Shown here one piece after another: positions 26,173 to 35,133 of a stretch of 64,000 bases of DNA. The notes under the pieces are model-generated. The model was given only the letters and a program-made list of their open reading frames with translations. It made no database searches and was not told the origin of the DNA. The stretch spans positions 124,001-188,000 of the forward strand of contig NZ_JAATVW010000003.1 in NCBI RefSeq assembly GCF_011947225.1, given 5' to 3'. This DNA is from Planosporangium flavigriseum (GTDB taxonomy: Bacteria > Actinomycetota > Actinomycetes > Mycobacteriales > Micromonosporaceae). Every line of letters starts with the position of its first letter. Positions within the stretch are counted from its first letter, which is position 1. Position numbers and translations under genes: made by a program.

Positions 26173-27492
26173 CTATGCGGATCGCGTAGCCGGACCTGGG
26201 CGGACAGCCCGCAGGACGGCGTCGGCGAGCGGCTCGATCCGTGCCGGGTCGAGCGGGCTGACGGTGATCCGCAGCCCCGGCGGCGCGGCGATGCGGTACA
26301 GCGCGCCGGGTGCGACGGCGTACCCGTCGTCGCGCAGCCGGGCCACCGCACCGGTCTCGTCGGCGACCGGTACCCAGACGTTGATGCCGGTCCGGCCGTG
26401 TGCGGACAGTCCACGTGACCGCAGCGCGGCCAGCAGGGCCTCCCGCCGCGCGGCGTAGCTCTCGGCCGCGGCGCGCACCAGTGGCGGCACGGACGGATCC
26501 CGCCAGAGGTCCAGGACCAGTCGTTGCAGCACGGTCGACACCCAACCGGCGCCGAGGCGCAGGCGCCCGTCCACGCGCGCGATGGTCGTCTCGTCGCCGG
26601 CGATAACGGCCAGCCGCAGGTCAGGCCCGTACGGCTTGGACACCGAGCGGACGAAGGCCCACGAGCCGGTCGCCCCGGCGAGGGGGTGCAGCGGCACCGG
26701 AGACAGTTCGGCGGCGTGGTCGTCCTCCACGACCAGGACGTCGCGGTGGCGGCGCAGCAGCGCCCGAAGCTCAGCCGCCCGGCCACGGCTCACGGCCGCG
26801 CCGGTGGGGTTCTGCGCGCGGGCGGTGACGATGACAGCGCGGACGCCACCGGCCAGGGCCGCCGCGAGGCCGGCCTCGGTCGGGCCGTCGTCGTCGACGG
26901 GCACCGGTACCGGAGTGAGCCCGAGCGCGGCGATGAGGTCGAGCAGGTTGGCCCAGCCGGGGTCCTCGACCGCGACCCGGTCGCCCGGGCGCAGATGGGC
27001 CGCCAGCGCGCGCTCGATGCCGTCGAGGGCGCCGGACGTGATGGTCAGCGCCGGCGCCTTGACCGGCGCGAGCCGCTCCCGGGCCAGGTCGAGCAGTTCC
27101 GGCAGCGGGCCGGCGGACGCGTACCCGACCGGGTCGCCATCGATCCGGCGCAGGGCGCCGCGCAGGGAGGGCAGCAGGCGCGGATCGGGCTCACCTTTGG
27201 ACAGATCGATCGCGCCGGGCGGGACGGGCAACCGCCGGGCCTGCCGGGGCTGCAGCGCCGGCCGGGCGCGGACCCTGGTCCCGGCCCGGCCGGCGGTCTC
27301 GATCACCCCGCGTTCCCGCAGCGTCCGGTACGCCGCCGCGACGGTTGCCGGACTTACCCCCAGCGTCGCGGCGAGGCCACGCACCGGAGGCAGCGCGGCG
27401 CCGGCGACGAGACCACCGTCACGCACGCCGGCTTCGACACTCCCCGAAATCTCCGCCGCCGTCGATCCAGTGATCTGATAATGTACTGACAC
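26173..27492 (-). CDS. MocR-type transcriptional regulator (GntR HTH + aminotransferase-like domain)
   Basis: This 439-residue protein has an N-terminal winged helix of the GntR class (LPPVRGLAATLGVSPATVAAAYRTL, about 34-58). A fold-type I aminotransferase-like domain follows, with the PLP lysine in RSVSKPYGPDLRL. MocR proteins sense PLP or amino-acid aldimines and usually regulate a divergent gene. Here that is a PPOX-fold/acetyltransferase fusion, and only 37 bases separate the two starts. The start is GTG at 27492. A TGTACT direct repeat spans this gap. The effector and exact role are unknown, though vitamin B6 or amino-acid metabolism is plausible. Confidence 0.85.
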   Translation of the reverse strand: MSVHYQITGSTAAEISGSVEAGVRDGGLVAGAALPPVRGLAATLGVSPATVAAAYRTLRERGVIETAGRAGTRVRARPALQPRQARRLPVPPGAIDLSKGEPDPRLLPSLRGALRRIDGDPVGYASAGPLPELLDLARERLAPVKAPALTITSGALDGIERALAAHLRPGDRVAVEDPGWANLLDLIAALGLTPVPVPVDDDGPTEAGLAAALAGGVRAVIVTARAQNPTGAAVSRGRAAELRALLRRHRDVLVVEDDHAAELSPVPLHPLAGATGSWAFVRSVSKPYGPDLRLAVIAGDETTIARVDGRLRLGAGWVSTVLQRLVLDLWRDPSVPPLVRAAAESYAARREALLAALRSRGLSAHGRTGINVWVPVADETGAVARLRDDGYAVAPGALYRIAAPPGLRITVSPLDPARIEPLADAVLRAVRPGPATRSA

Positions 27493-27509
27493 AGATCGAA
27501 GATTGTACT
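27482..27509. promoter_or_regulatory. Candidate MocR operator (TGTACT direct repeat)
   Basis: TGTACT occurs at 27482-27487 and 27504-27509, 22 bases apart (about two helical turns), in the 37-base divergent gap. MocR regulators such as PdxR typically bind direct repeats in such gaps. This is inference from position and spacing. Confidence 0.4.
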
Positions 27510-27529
27510 AGAACATTGGAGGGCGCGCA

Positions 27530-28762
27530 ATGTACGCGACCACCCCTCGGACGACCGCGCTTCGCTATCGTGACCGGTTGAGCTACGACGCCGATGTCGT
27601 GCACGCGATCCTCGACGAGGCGTACCTGTGCCACCTGGGTTTCGTCGTCGACGGCGAACCGCGGGTACTGCCCACCCTCCACGTACGCGTCGACGACACG
27701 CTCTACGTGCACGGCTCGACCGGGAGCCGGCCGCTGCTGGCCGCACGCGGCCCGTCCGGCCTGCCGGTGTCCGTCGCGGTGACCCTGCTCGACGGCCTGG
27801 TCCTGGCTCGCTCCCAGTTCGACCACTCGGCCAACTACCGGTCGGTGGTGGCCCATGGCGTTGCCCGGCTGGTCGAGGACGAGAACGAGAAGCGGCGGAT
27901 CCTCAACACCCTCATGGATAAGCTCGGCGCCGGCCGGGCCGCCGACAGCCGGCCACCGACGGACCGGGAACTGACCCAGACGGCGGTGCTGGCGCTGCCC
28001 CTGCGTGAGGTCTCGGCGAAGGTACGGGCCGGCGGGGTGAAGGACGATCCGGCCGACTACGCGCTGCCGCACTGGGCCGGCGTCGTACCGCTGCGGCTCG
28101 TACCCGGCTCTCCGCAGCCTGACGCGGGCGTGACCGTACCGGTCCCGGCCTACCTGCGGCCGGCCCGGTCGCCCTGGCTGGACCAGGCCACGATGCGGGG
28201 CAACCACGTCACCCTCGAACCGCTCGATCTGTCCCACGTGGACGAGCTGTTCGCGGCCACCGCCGACGACGAGGTGTGGAGCTGGCTGTCGAACCGCCGC
28301 CCGGCCGACCGGGACGAGATGGCGGCGATCGTCGCGGGCGCGCTGGACGCGTGGCACGCGGGCGCCCGGGTGCCGTGGGTCCAGCGGGACTCGACGACCG
28401 GCGAGGTCATCGGCACGACGTCCTTCTACAGCATCGACCCCGATCGCCGGGCGGTCGCGATCGGATACACGTTCATCGGCCGGCCCTGGTGGCGTACCGG
28501 TGTCAACACCGAGTCCAAACTGCTGCTGCTGAGCCGGGCGTTCGACACGCTCGGCGCGGAGCGGGTCGAGTGGCACACCGACATCCGCAACGAGCGGTCC
28601 CAGCGGGCGATCGAGCGCCTGGGCGCGAGCCGGGAGGGAATCCTGCGTCGCCACCGCCAGCACCCCGACGGCACGTGGCGCGACACCGTCCTGTACTCGA
28701 TGACCGTCGACGAGTGGCCGGCTACCCGGCAGCGACTGTCGGAGCGGCTCGAACGCGCCTGA
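27530..28762 (+). CDS. Pyridoxamine-oxidase-like flavin protein fused to GNAT acetyltransferase
   Basis: This is a 410-residue fusion. The first 200 residues have the split-barrel flavin-binding fold of the Pyridox_ox_2 family (AYLCHLGFVVDGEPRVLPTL, TLYVHGSTGSRPLL, KVRAGGVKDDPADY). The rest, from about 220, is a GNAT domain of the RimJ/RimL type (HVTLEPLDLSHVDEL, AIGYTFIGRPWWRTGVNTE, AIERLGASREGILRRHR). GGAGGG (27518-27523) precedes the ATG. Partners and substrates are unknown. The divergent MocR suggests PLP- or amino-acid-linked control. A fusion of two small-molecule-modifying domains could oxidise or reduce and then acetylate one substrate, or be bifunctional. Confidence 0.83.
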   Translation: MYATTPRTTALRYRDRLSYDADVVHAILDEAYLCHLGFVVDGEPRVLPTLHVRVDDTLYVHGSTGSRPLLAARGPSGLPVSVAVTLLDGLVLARSQFDHSANYRSVVAHGVARLVEDENEKRRILNTLMDKLGAGRAADSRPPTDRELTQTAVLALPLREVSAKVRAGGVKDDPADYALPHWAGVVPLRLVPGSPQPDAGVTVPVPAYLRPARSPWLDQATMRGNHVTLEPLDLSHVDELFAATADDEVWSWLSNRRPADRDEMAAIVAGALDAWHAGARVPWVQRDSTTGEVIGTTSFYSIDPDRRAVAIGYTFIGRPWWRTGVNTESKLLLLSRAFDTLGAERVEWHTDIRNERSQRAIERLGASREGILRRHRQHPDGTWRDTVLYSMTVDEWPATRQRLSERLERA

Positions 28763-28786
28763 CCGGCGTCGTTCCGGTGGGGCAGG

Positions 28787-29449
28787 CTACCGCCCGCCGG
28801 CCAACTGGGTGAAGAAGAAGCCCTCGTCCGGCCCCTGCCCCAACGTCTCCGCCCCGAGGCCCGACACCCTGGGGCGGTCACTGCGCGGGAACAGCCGGGC
28901 GAGGCGGGGGAACCGGCGCGCCACCTCGTCGGCGTCGTCGAAGTCCCAGCGCTCGCCGGTCGGCTCCGGGGACAGCGCAGTGTCGTGCCCCCGCGCCTCC
29001 AGCGCCTCGTCGAAGCCGTCCTCCTCGCCGGTCACCTGCGCATACGCCGGGCCTGCGACGTAGTCCAGCGACTCCCACTCCGGCCATTCGTCGTCGGACC
29101 AGCTGTCCACCGGGCGACCGGCGAGGCGGCGAACCTGCGGCAGATCGGCGAGGGCGTCCGGGTCGACAATCACCCGTTCGAACGCGTCGCGTCCCAACCC
29201 AACCAACCAGGCCTGGAAATACCAGAAGCTATCGTCTGAACACAATCCGTTACAGATCTGGTACGCGGCGCCCCACATCTGCCAGCTGTCGGCCCACCGG
29301 TGAAGCCGGTCGAGCCAGACTTGGAAATCCACCATTTCGCCTGGTGGAAGCTGGCTGAGCTGCGCCGCCAGCCACTCCAGCCGCTCATCAGGGTCGGCGG
29401 TATGGCGCCAGGAGCCCTCGATGAGGTGCCAGAACGAGTCCATCTCCAT
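28787..29449 (-). CDS. DUF4240 domain-containing protein
   Basis: This soluble acidic protein has about 220 residues. Its N terminus MEMDSFWHLIEGSW and LEWLAAQLSQLPPGEMVDFQVWLDRL define DUF4240, a family of unknown function often in toxin-immunity or stress contexts. The C-terminal part is Asp/Glu-rich and ends with LGQGPDEGFFFTQLAGG. The frame runs 134 codons farther upstream through the 24-bp tandem repeats, giving low-complexity Arg/Ala/Pro sequence. The ATG at 29449 or 29443 is therefore preferred. It converges on the PPOX-GNAT fusion gene with a 24-base gap. Confidence 0.75.
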   Translation of the reverse strand: MEMDSFWHLIEGSWRHTADPDERLEWLAAQLSQLPPGEMVDFQVWLDRLHRWADSWQMWGAAYQICNGLCSDDSFWYFQAWLVGLGRDAFERVIVDPDALADLPQVRRLAGRPVDSWSDDEWPEWESLDYVAGPAYAQVTGEEDGFDEALEARGHDTALSPEPTGERWDFDDADEVARRFPRLARLFPRSDRPRVSGLGAETLGQGPDEGFFFTQLAGGR

Positions 29450-29546
29450 GGCAGGGACCCTGACATACGACTGCGACGGGCCCGACAGCGGCTGCCTTGG
29501 TGATCGCCTGGCGGTCCGCTTCGGTGATCGCATCGACGCTGGCGTA

Positions 29547-29681
29547 AGTGCTCGCCGACCTGCTGGCGCCAGTGCTCGCCGACCCGCTGGCGCCAGTGCT
29601 CGCCGACCCACTGGCGCCAGCGTTCGCCGACCCGCTGGCGTCAGTGCTCGCCGACCCGCTGGCGTTAGTGCTCGCCGACCC
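29547..29681. repeat. 24-bp tandem repeat, about 5.6 copies
   Basis: The unit agtgctcgccgacc.gctggcgcc repeats five full times from 29547 plus a 15-base partial copy, with scattered single-base differences. The period of eight codons keeps all frames open; in one plus-strand frame it encodes VLADPLAP repeats. The SLATT gene ends inside the last units. There is no spacer diversity, so it is not a CRISPR. Confidence 0.9.
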
Positions 29682-30438
29682 GGTTTCCGCCGCGCGGTCG
29701 GGCCGGGACGGCCTCGGGGCCGTCCTCCGAGTGCCGGTGCGGACCGGGCAGCATCACGGCGGCAGCGGCGTCCCGCCGGGCCACCGCACCCTCGGTCCGA
29801 TGCAGCCGCGACTCGAACTCGGTCATCCGGGTGTCGAACTCGGTCAGCCACGCCTCGGTCTCGGTACGGATCGTGTCATTGACGTTCCAGGCGAAGGCCC
29901 GGACAAAGTCGATCATTCGGACGGCGTCGTTACGGTCCGGCTCGCGCGAGGACAGGATGACCATCTCCCTGGCCCACTCGGCCTGGTACTCGATCAACTG
30001 GCTGCGCAGCGAGGCCGCCGTGGCGGTGTAGCGATGCCAGGACGACGTGAACCCGAAGAACCGGTCGTACACGGCGCAGCCGGCCGCGAGCGCGAGCAGC
30101 AGGAAGCCCCAGTTCCCGGCGGCGGGGCGACCGGCGCTCAGTGCCACGACGGGAACGATGGCGCCGGTGATCGTCAGGGCAAGAGCAAGGGCGCGGAGGG
30201 TACGCGACCAGTGCGACTTGCGCCGCTTCTCGGTCACGTACCACCCGATCGCCTCGACCGCGAGGCGCTCAGCCCACGCGTACAGCTCGTCGAGGCTCTG
30301 CCGGATGCCGGTACGGGACCAGGTCAACGGCGGGAATTCGGTGAGATCAAGATCGCTGTTGCCGCGGCGCGGCTTCCAGGACCCGTTTCGCGGTTCGCTG
30401 ACACGGGGCTGGCCAGGCTGGGTAGACAGGTCGGTCAC
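29665..30438 (-). CDS. SLATT-domain (DUF4231-like) two-helix membrane protein
   Basis: This 257-residue protein has an N-terminal soluble segment, then two membrane helices (about 101-120, ALALALTITGAIVPVVAL, and 125-145, WGFLLLALAAGCAVYDRF). A helical cytoplasmic part follows, including SSWHRYTATAASLRSQLIEYQ. This is the layout of SLATT domains, proposed pore-forming effectors of nucleotide-sensing defence systems, but also found alone. No nucleotidyltransferase or sensor gene is adjacent. The start is GTG 30438 (VTDLSTQPGQ). The TAA lies inside the 24-bp repeat array, so the last residues (GGNRVGEH) come from repeat sequence. Confidence 0.75.
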   Translation of the reverse strand: MTDLSTQPGQPRVSEPRNGSWKPRRGNSDLDLTEFPPLTWSRTGIRQSLDELYAWAERLAVEAIGWYVTEKRRKSHWSRTLRALALALTITGAIVPVVALSAGRPAAGNWGFLLLALAAGCAVYDRFFGFTSSWHRYTATAASLRSQLIEYQAEWAREMVILSSREPDRNDAVRMIDFVRAFAWNVNDTIRTETEAWLTEFDTRMTEFESRLHRTEGAVARRDAAAAVMLPGPHRHSEDGPEAVPARPRGGNRVGEH

Positions 30439-30572
30439 GCAGCCCTCTTTAACCACGCTGAACCGACTTAACCCTTTCCGACCGAGGCGTGTTTTCGGGC
30501 TGTGCCGTTCCGGTACGCCCGCGACCACACCGGCGACGCGAATCGTCGTACCCGCGAGGCACCATTGGCGCC

Positions 30573-33500
30573 ATGACCGTGCTGGAAAGGTTCGGGCCGG
30601 CGACCCGGGCCTGGTTCGAAAGCGCCTTCGCCGCGCCCACGCCTGCCCAGGCCGGCGCGTGGGAGGCGATCTCGGCCGGCCAGCACGCTCTCGTCGTCGC
30701 ACCGACCGGCTCCGGCAAGACCCTCGCCGCGTTCCTGTGGTCGCTCGACCGGCTGGCCCAGGCCCCGCCGGCAGAGCCGGCCCGCCGGTGCCGGGTGCTC
30801 TACGTCAGCCCCCTCAAGGCGCTCGCGGTCGACGTGGAGCGCAACCTGCGGGCGCCGCTGGCCGGCATCCGCCAGGCCGCCTCCCGGCTCGGGCTCGAGC
30901 CCCCGGATCTCACGGTCGGCATGCGCACCGGGGACACCCCGGCCGACGAGCGGCGGGCGTTCACCCGCCGGCCCCCGGACATCCTGATCACCACCCCCGA
31001 ATCGCTGTTCCTGCTGCTCACCTCGGCTGCAAGAGAGGCGCTGCGCGGGATCGAGACGGTGATCGTCGACGAGGTCCACGCGGTGTGCTCGACCAAGCGG
31101 GGAGCCCACGTGGCACTGTCGCTGGAGCGGCTCGACGCGCTGCTGGACCGGCCGGCGCAGCGGATCGGGCTGTCGGCCACGGTCCGCCCGATCTCCGAGA
31201 CCGCCCAGTTCCTCGGCGGCGCGGCCCCGGTGCAGGTCGTCCAGCCCCGCACGGCCAAGACGATCGAGGTGAGCGTCCAGGTCCCGGTGGCGGACATGAC
31301 CCGGCTCGACGAGGTGGTCGGCGACGACCTCGACCCGGACGGGCCGCGCCGGGCCTCCATCTGGCCGGCCGTGGAGGAGCGCGTGTTCGACCTGATCCGG
31401 TCGCACCGCTCCACGATCGTGTTCACCAACTCCCGCCGGGGCGCCGAACGGCTCTGCGCCCGCCTCAACGAACTCGCCGCGCAGCAGGCCGGCGAGGCGC
31501 CCGTACCACTTCCGGCCGGAGCTCAGCCGGCGGGCCGGATGCCGGCCGAGGTCATGGCGCAGTCCGGCCTCGCCACCGGCGCGCCGCCGGTCGTCGCGCG
31601 GGCCCATCACGGCAGCGTCTCGCGCGAGGAGCGGCGCCAGATCGAAGAGGCGCTCAAGTCCGGGCAGCTCCCCGCCGTCGTGGCCACGTCCAGCCTGGAG
31701 CTGGGCATCGACATGGGCTCGGTCGACCTGGTGGTGCAGATCGAGTCGCCGCCGAGCGTCGCCGCCGGCCTGCAGCGCATCGGCCGGGCCGGCCACCAGG
31801 TGGGCGCGGTGTCGCGAGGCGTGGTCTTCCCCAAGCACCGCGGCGACCTCGTGTCCTGCGCGGTGGTCAGCGAGCGGATGACCGGCGGCGCCATCGAGGA
31901 GCTGCGCTACCCGCGCAACCCCCTCGATGTGCTCGCCCAGCAGATCGTCGCGATGGTGGCGATGGATCCATGGACGGTTCCGGAGCTGGCCGCGGTGGTG
32001 CGCCGGGCCGCCCCGTTCACCGAGCTGCCGGAGTCGGCGTTCACCGGCGTGCTCGACATGCTGTCCGGGCGATACCCGTCGACCGCCTTCGCCGAGCTGC
32101 GCCCCCGCCTGGTCTGGGACCGCGCCGCCGACCTGCTGACCGGCCGTCCGGGAGCGCAGCGGCTGGCGGTGACCAGCGGCGGCACGATCCCCGACCGGGG
32201 GATGTTCGGGGTTTTCCTCGCCGGCGCCGAGTCAGGCAAACGGGTCGGTGAGCTCGACGAGGAGATGGTGTACGAGTCGCGCGTCGGCGACGTCTTCCTG
32301 CTCGGCTCGACGTCCTGGCGCATCGAGGACATCACCCCCGACCGGGTGCTCGTCTCTCCCGCGCCCGGCGCCGCGGCGCGGATGCCGTTCTGGAAGGGCG
32401 ACTCGCCGGGCCGCCCGATCGAGCTGGGCCGGGCGATCGGCGCCCGGCTGCGCGAGCTGATCCGGCTCGGCCACGACGCGGCAGGCCACCGCCTGCGCGA
32501 GGGTGGCCTCGACGATTGGGCCGCCGACAACCTGCTGGCCTACCTGAGCGAGCAGCGGGAGGCCACCCGGCACGTGCCCGACGACCGCACCGTGATCGTC
32601 GAGCGGTTCCGTGACGAGCTGGGCGACTGGCGGCTGGCCGTGCACTGCGTCCTCGGCGCCCGGGTCAACGCGCCCTGGGCCCTGGCGATCGGGCGGCGGC
32701 TCGCGGAGCGCTACGGCGTCGACGGGCAGGTGCTGCCCAGCGACGACGGCATCGTGGTGCGCCTACCCGATGTGGTCGACGAACCGCCCGGCGCGGACCT
32801 GGTGGCGTTCGACCCCGACGAGATCGCCCAGATCGTCGAGGAGACCGTCGGCACCTCCGCGATGTTCGCCGCCCGGTTCCGCGAGTGCGCGGCCCGCGCG
32901 CTGCTGCTGCCCCGCCGCGACCCGCGCCGCCGCCAGCCGCTGTGGCAGCAGCGCCAGCGCTCGGCCCAACTGCTCGACGTCGCCCGCGAGTACGCCGACT
33001 TCCCGATCACCCTCGAAGCGGCGCGGGAGTGCCTGCAGGACGTGTTCGACGTGCCGGGCCTGGTCGAGGTGATGCGGCAGTTCGCCGCCCGCAAGGTCCG
33101 CATGGTCGAGGTGGAGACGCCCCGGCCGTCGCCGTTCGCCCGGTCCCTCCTGTTCGGGTACGTCGGTGCGTTCCTCTACGAGGGCGACGCGCCCCTCGCC
33201 GAGCGGCGGGCGGCGGCGCTCGCGCTGGACACCACGCTCCTGGGTGAGCTGCTCGGCCGGGTCGAACTGCGCGACCTGCTCGACCCGGCCGTGGTCACCG
33301 AGACCGAGCGCCGGCTGCAGTGGCTCGCGGCCGAACGCGTGCCGCGCGACGCCGAGGACGCCGCCGAGATGCTGCGCCTCCTGGGCGACCTTTCCCCGGC
33401 GGAGGCGGCCGAACGCGGGGCGCAGCTCGAGTGGCTGCGCGAACTGGAGACGGCGCGGCGGGCGATCCGGGTACGCATCGCCGGCGAGGAGCGCTGGCTC

Positions 33501-35108
33501 GCCGTCGAGGACGCCGGACGGGTACGCGACGCGCTCGGCGTCGCGCTGCCGGTCGGGCTTCCGCTGGCGTACCTCGAGCCCGTGGCCGACCCGCTCGGTG
33601 ACCTCGTCGCACGGTACGCGCGCACCCACGGCCCCTTCACCGCGGTGGCCTGCGCCGAGCGATTTGGGCTCGGCGTGTTCGTGGTGGAGCAGGCGCTCAA
33701 GCGGCTGTCGGCCGCAGGAAGGATGGTGGCCGGCGAGTTCTCCCCGGCCGGGGCCGGTTCGGAGTGGTGCGACGCGGAGGTGCTGCGCCTGCTGCGCCGG
33801 CGCTCCCTGGCGGCGCTGCGCCGCGAGATCGAGCCGGTGCCGCCGCGCACGCTGGCCCGTTTCCTGCCGGCCTGGCAGCACGTCGGCGGGAACGCGCGCG
33901 GCATCGACGCGGTGGCCGCCGCGATCGAGCAGCTACAGGGCGTCGCGGTGCCGGCCTCGGCGCTGGAGCGGCTCGTCCTGCCGGCGCGGGTCCGCGACTA
34001 CTCCCCCGCGTACCTCGACGAGCTGTGCGCCGCCGGTGAAGTCGTGTGGGCCGGCGCCGGTTCGATCCCGGGCGGCGACGGCTGGGTCAGCCTCGCGTTC
34101 GCCGACGCCGCGCCGCTGGTGCTCGCACCGCCAGACCCGCAAGGCCCCACGTCACCCGTACACGAGACGGTGCTGGACGCGCTCGACGGCGGCCAGGCCC
34201 TCTTCTTCCGGTCCCTCGCCGACCGCATCGGCGGGGTCAGCGACGACGACCTGCTCACCGCCGTGTGGGACCTGGTCTGGGCCGGCCACCTCGCCAACGA
34301 CACCCTCGCGCCGCTGCGGGCGCGGTTGAGCAGCGGCGGAGCGCACCGGTCCCGGCCGACCGCGCCGCGCTCGCGGTACCGCCGGCCCGGCCGCCCCTCG
34401 ATGTCCTCCCTGTCCGCCCTGCGGTCCGGCCCGCCCACCGCGGCTGGGCGCTGGTACCGGCTGCCCGAGCGGGACACCGACCCCACCCGCCGCGCCGCGA
34501 CGCTCGCGGATGCCCTCCTGGAGCGACACGGCGTGGTGACCCGCGGCGCGGTGACCGGCGAAGGCGTGCCCGGCGGGTTTGCCGGGGTCTACCCGGTGCT
34601 CTCCGCCCTGGAGGAGCGGGGCGCCGCCCGGCGCGGCTACTTCGTCGAAGGGCTCGGGGCGGCGCAGTTCGCCCTGCCCGGAGCGGTCGACCGGCTGCGC
34701 GCCCGCGACCACGACGCAGGCGCCCTGGTACTGGCCGCCACCGACCCGGCCAACCCGTACGGAGCGGCGCTGCCGTGGCCGGAGCGGGTCGTCGACGCGG
34801 GCGACGGCGAGAGCGCGGGCCACCGCCCGGGGCGCAAGGCTGGTGCGCTGACCGTCCTCGTCGACGGGGAACTGGCGCTGTACGTGGAGCGCGGCGGGCG
34901 TACCCTGCTGTCCTTTGTCGACGACACGGACGCGCTGGCCGCCGCCGCGAAGGCGCTCGCGGAGGCGGTCCACGCAGGTGCGCTCGGCGCGATGTCGGTG
35001 GAGCGGGCCGACGGCGAGGGGATCCTCTCCTCCCCGCTCGGCGATGCGCTGGCGGCAGCCGGATTCCGGGCCACCCCGCGCGGCCTGCGCCTGCGCTCGT
35101 CCCCCTAA
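30573..35108 (+). CDS. lhr: ATP-dependent helicase Lhr
   Basis: This superfamily 2 DNA helicase of 1511 residues is in the size class of the long bacterial Lhr (about 1500). It has the Walker A APTGSGKT at 43-50, DEVH at 166-169, and helicase motifs such as TSSLELGIDMGSVDLV and QRIGRAGHQVGAVSRG. The Lhr-Core winged-helix and C-terminal extension follow. Lhr is a 3'-5' single-stranded DNA translocase induced by DNA damage in mycobacteria. The ATG at 30573 puts MTVLERFGPATRAWFE first. The gene is followed 25 bases later by the F420-type oxidoreductase, probably on the same transcript. Confidence 0.93.
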   Translation: MTVLERFGPATRAWFESAFAAPTPAQAGAWEAISAGQHALVVAPTGSGKTLAAFLWSLDRLAQAPPAEPARRCRVLYVSPLKALAVDVERNLRAPLAGIRQAASRLGLEPPDLTVGMRTGDTPADERRAFTRRPPDILITTPESLFLLLTSAAREALRGIETVIVDEVHAVCSTKRGAHVALSLERLDALLDRPAQRIGLSATVRPISETAQFLGGAAPVQVVQPRTAKTIEVSVQVPVADMTRLDEVVGDDLDPDGPRRASIWPAVEERVFDLIRSHRSTIVFTNSRRGAERLCARLNELAAQQAGEAPVPLPAGAQPAGRMPAEVMAQSGLATGAPPVVARAHHGSVSREERRQIEEALKSGQLPAVVATSSLELGIDMGSVDLVVQIESPPSVAAGLQRIGRAGHQVGAVSRGVVFPKHRGDLVSCAVVSERMTGGAIEELRYPRNPLDVLAQQIVAMVAMDPWTVPELAAVVRRAAPFTELPESAFTGVLDMLSGRYPSTAFAELRPRLVWDRAADLLTGRPGAQRLAVTSGGTIPDRGMFGVFLAGAESGKRVGELDEEMVYESRVGDVFLLGSTSWRIEDITPDRVLVSPAPGAAARMPFWKGDSPGRPIELGRAIGARLRELIRLGHDAAGHRLREGGLDDWAADNLLAYLSEQREATRHVPDDRTVIVERFRDELGDWRLAVHCVLGARVNAPWALAIGRRLAERYGVDGQVLPSDDGIVVRLPDVVDEPPGADLVAFDPDEIAQIVEETVGTSAMFAARFRECAARALLLPRRDPRRRQPLWQQRQRSAQLLDVAREYADFPITLEAARECLQDVFDVPGLVEVMRQFAARKVRMVEVETPRPSPFARSLLFGYVGAFLYEGDAPLAERRAAALALDTTLLGELLGRVELRDLLDPAVVTETERRLQWLAAERVPRDAEDAAEMLRLLGDLSPAEAAERGAQLEWLRELETARRAIRVRIAGEERWLAVEDAGRVRDALGVALPVGLPLAYLEPVADPLGDLVARYARTHGPFTAVACAERFGLGVFVVEQALKRLSAAGRMVAGEFSPAGAGSEWCDAEVLRLLRRRSLAALRREIEPVPPRTLARFLPAWQHVGGNARGIDAVAAAIEQLQGVAVPASALERLVLPARVRDYSPAYLDELCAAGEVVWAGAGSIPGGDGWVSLAFADAAPLVLAPPDPQGPTSPVHETVLDALDGGQALFFRSLADRIGGVSDDDLLTAVWDLVWAGHLANDTLAPLRARLSSGGAHRSRPTAPRSRYRRPGRPSMSSLSALRSGPPTAAGRWYRLPERDTDPTRRAATLADALLERHGVVTRGAVTGEGVPGGFAGVYPVLSALEERGAARRGYFVEGLGAAQFALPGAVDRLRARDHDAGALVLAATDPANPYGAALPWPERVVDAGDGESAGHRPGRKAGALTVLVDGELALYVERGGRTLLSFVDDTDALAAAAKALAEAVHAGALGAMSVERADGEGILSSPLGDALAAAGFRATPRGLRLRSSP

Positions 35109-35133
35109 TCATGAAAGGTGGCAAGGTGAAGGC

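Noticed and set aside
29547-29681. Possible CRISPR array
   Set aside because: The 24-bp units are directly adjacent with no spacers, and no cas gene is present.
29665-30438. SLATT protein as part of a complete CBASS-type system
   Set aside because: There is no cyclic-nucleotide synthase or sensor within reach on either side.
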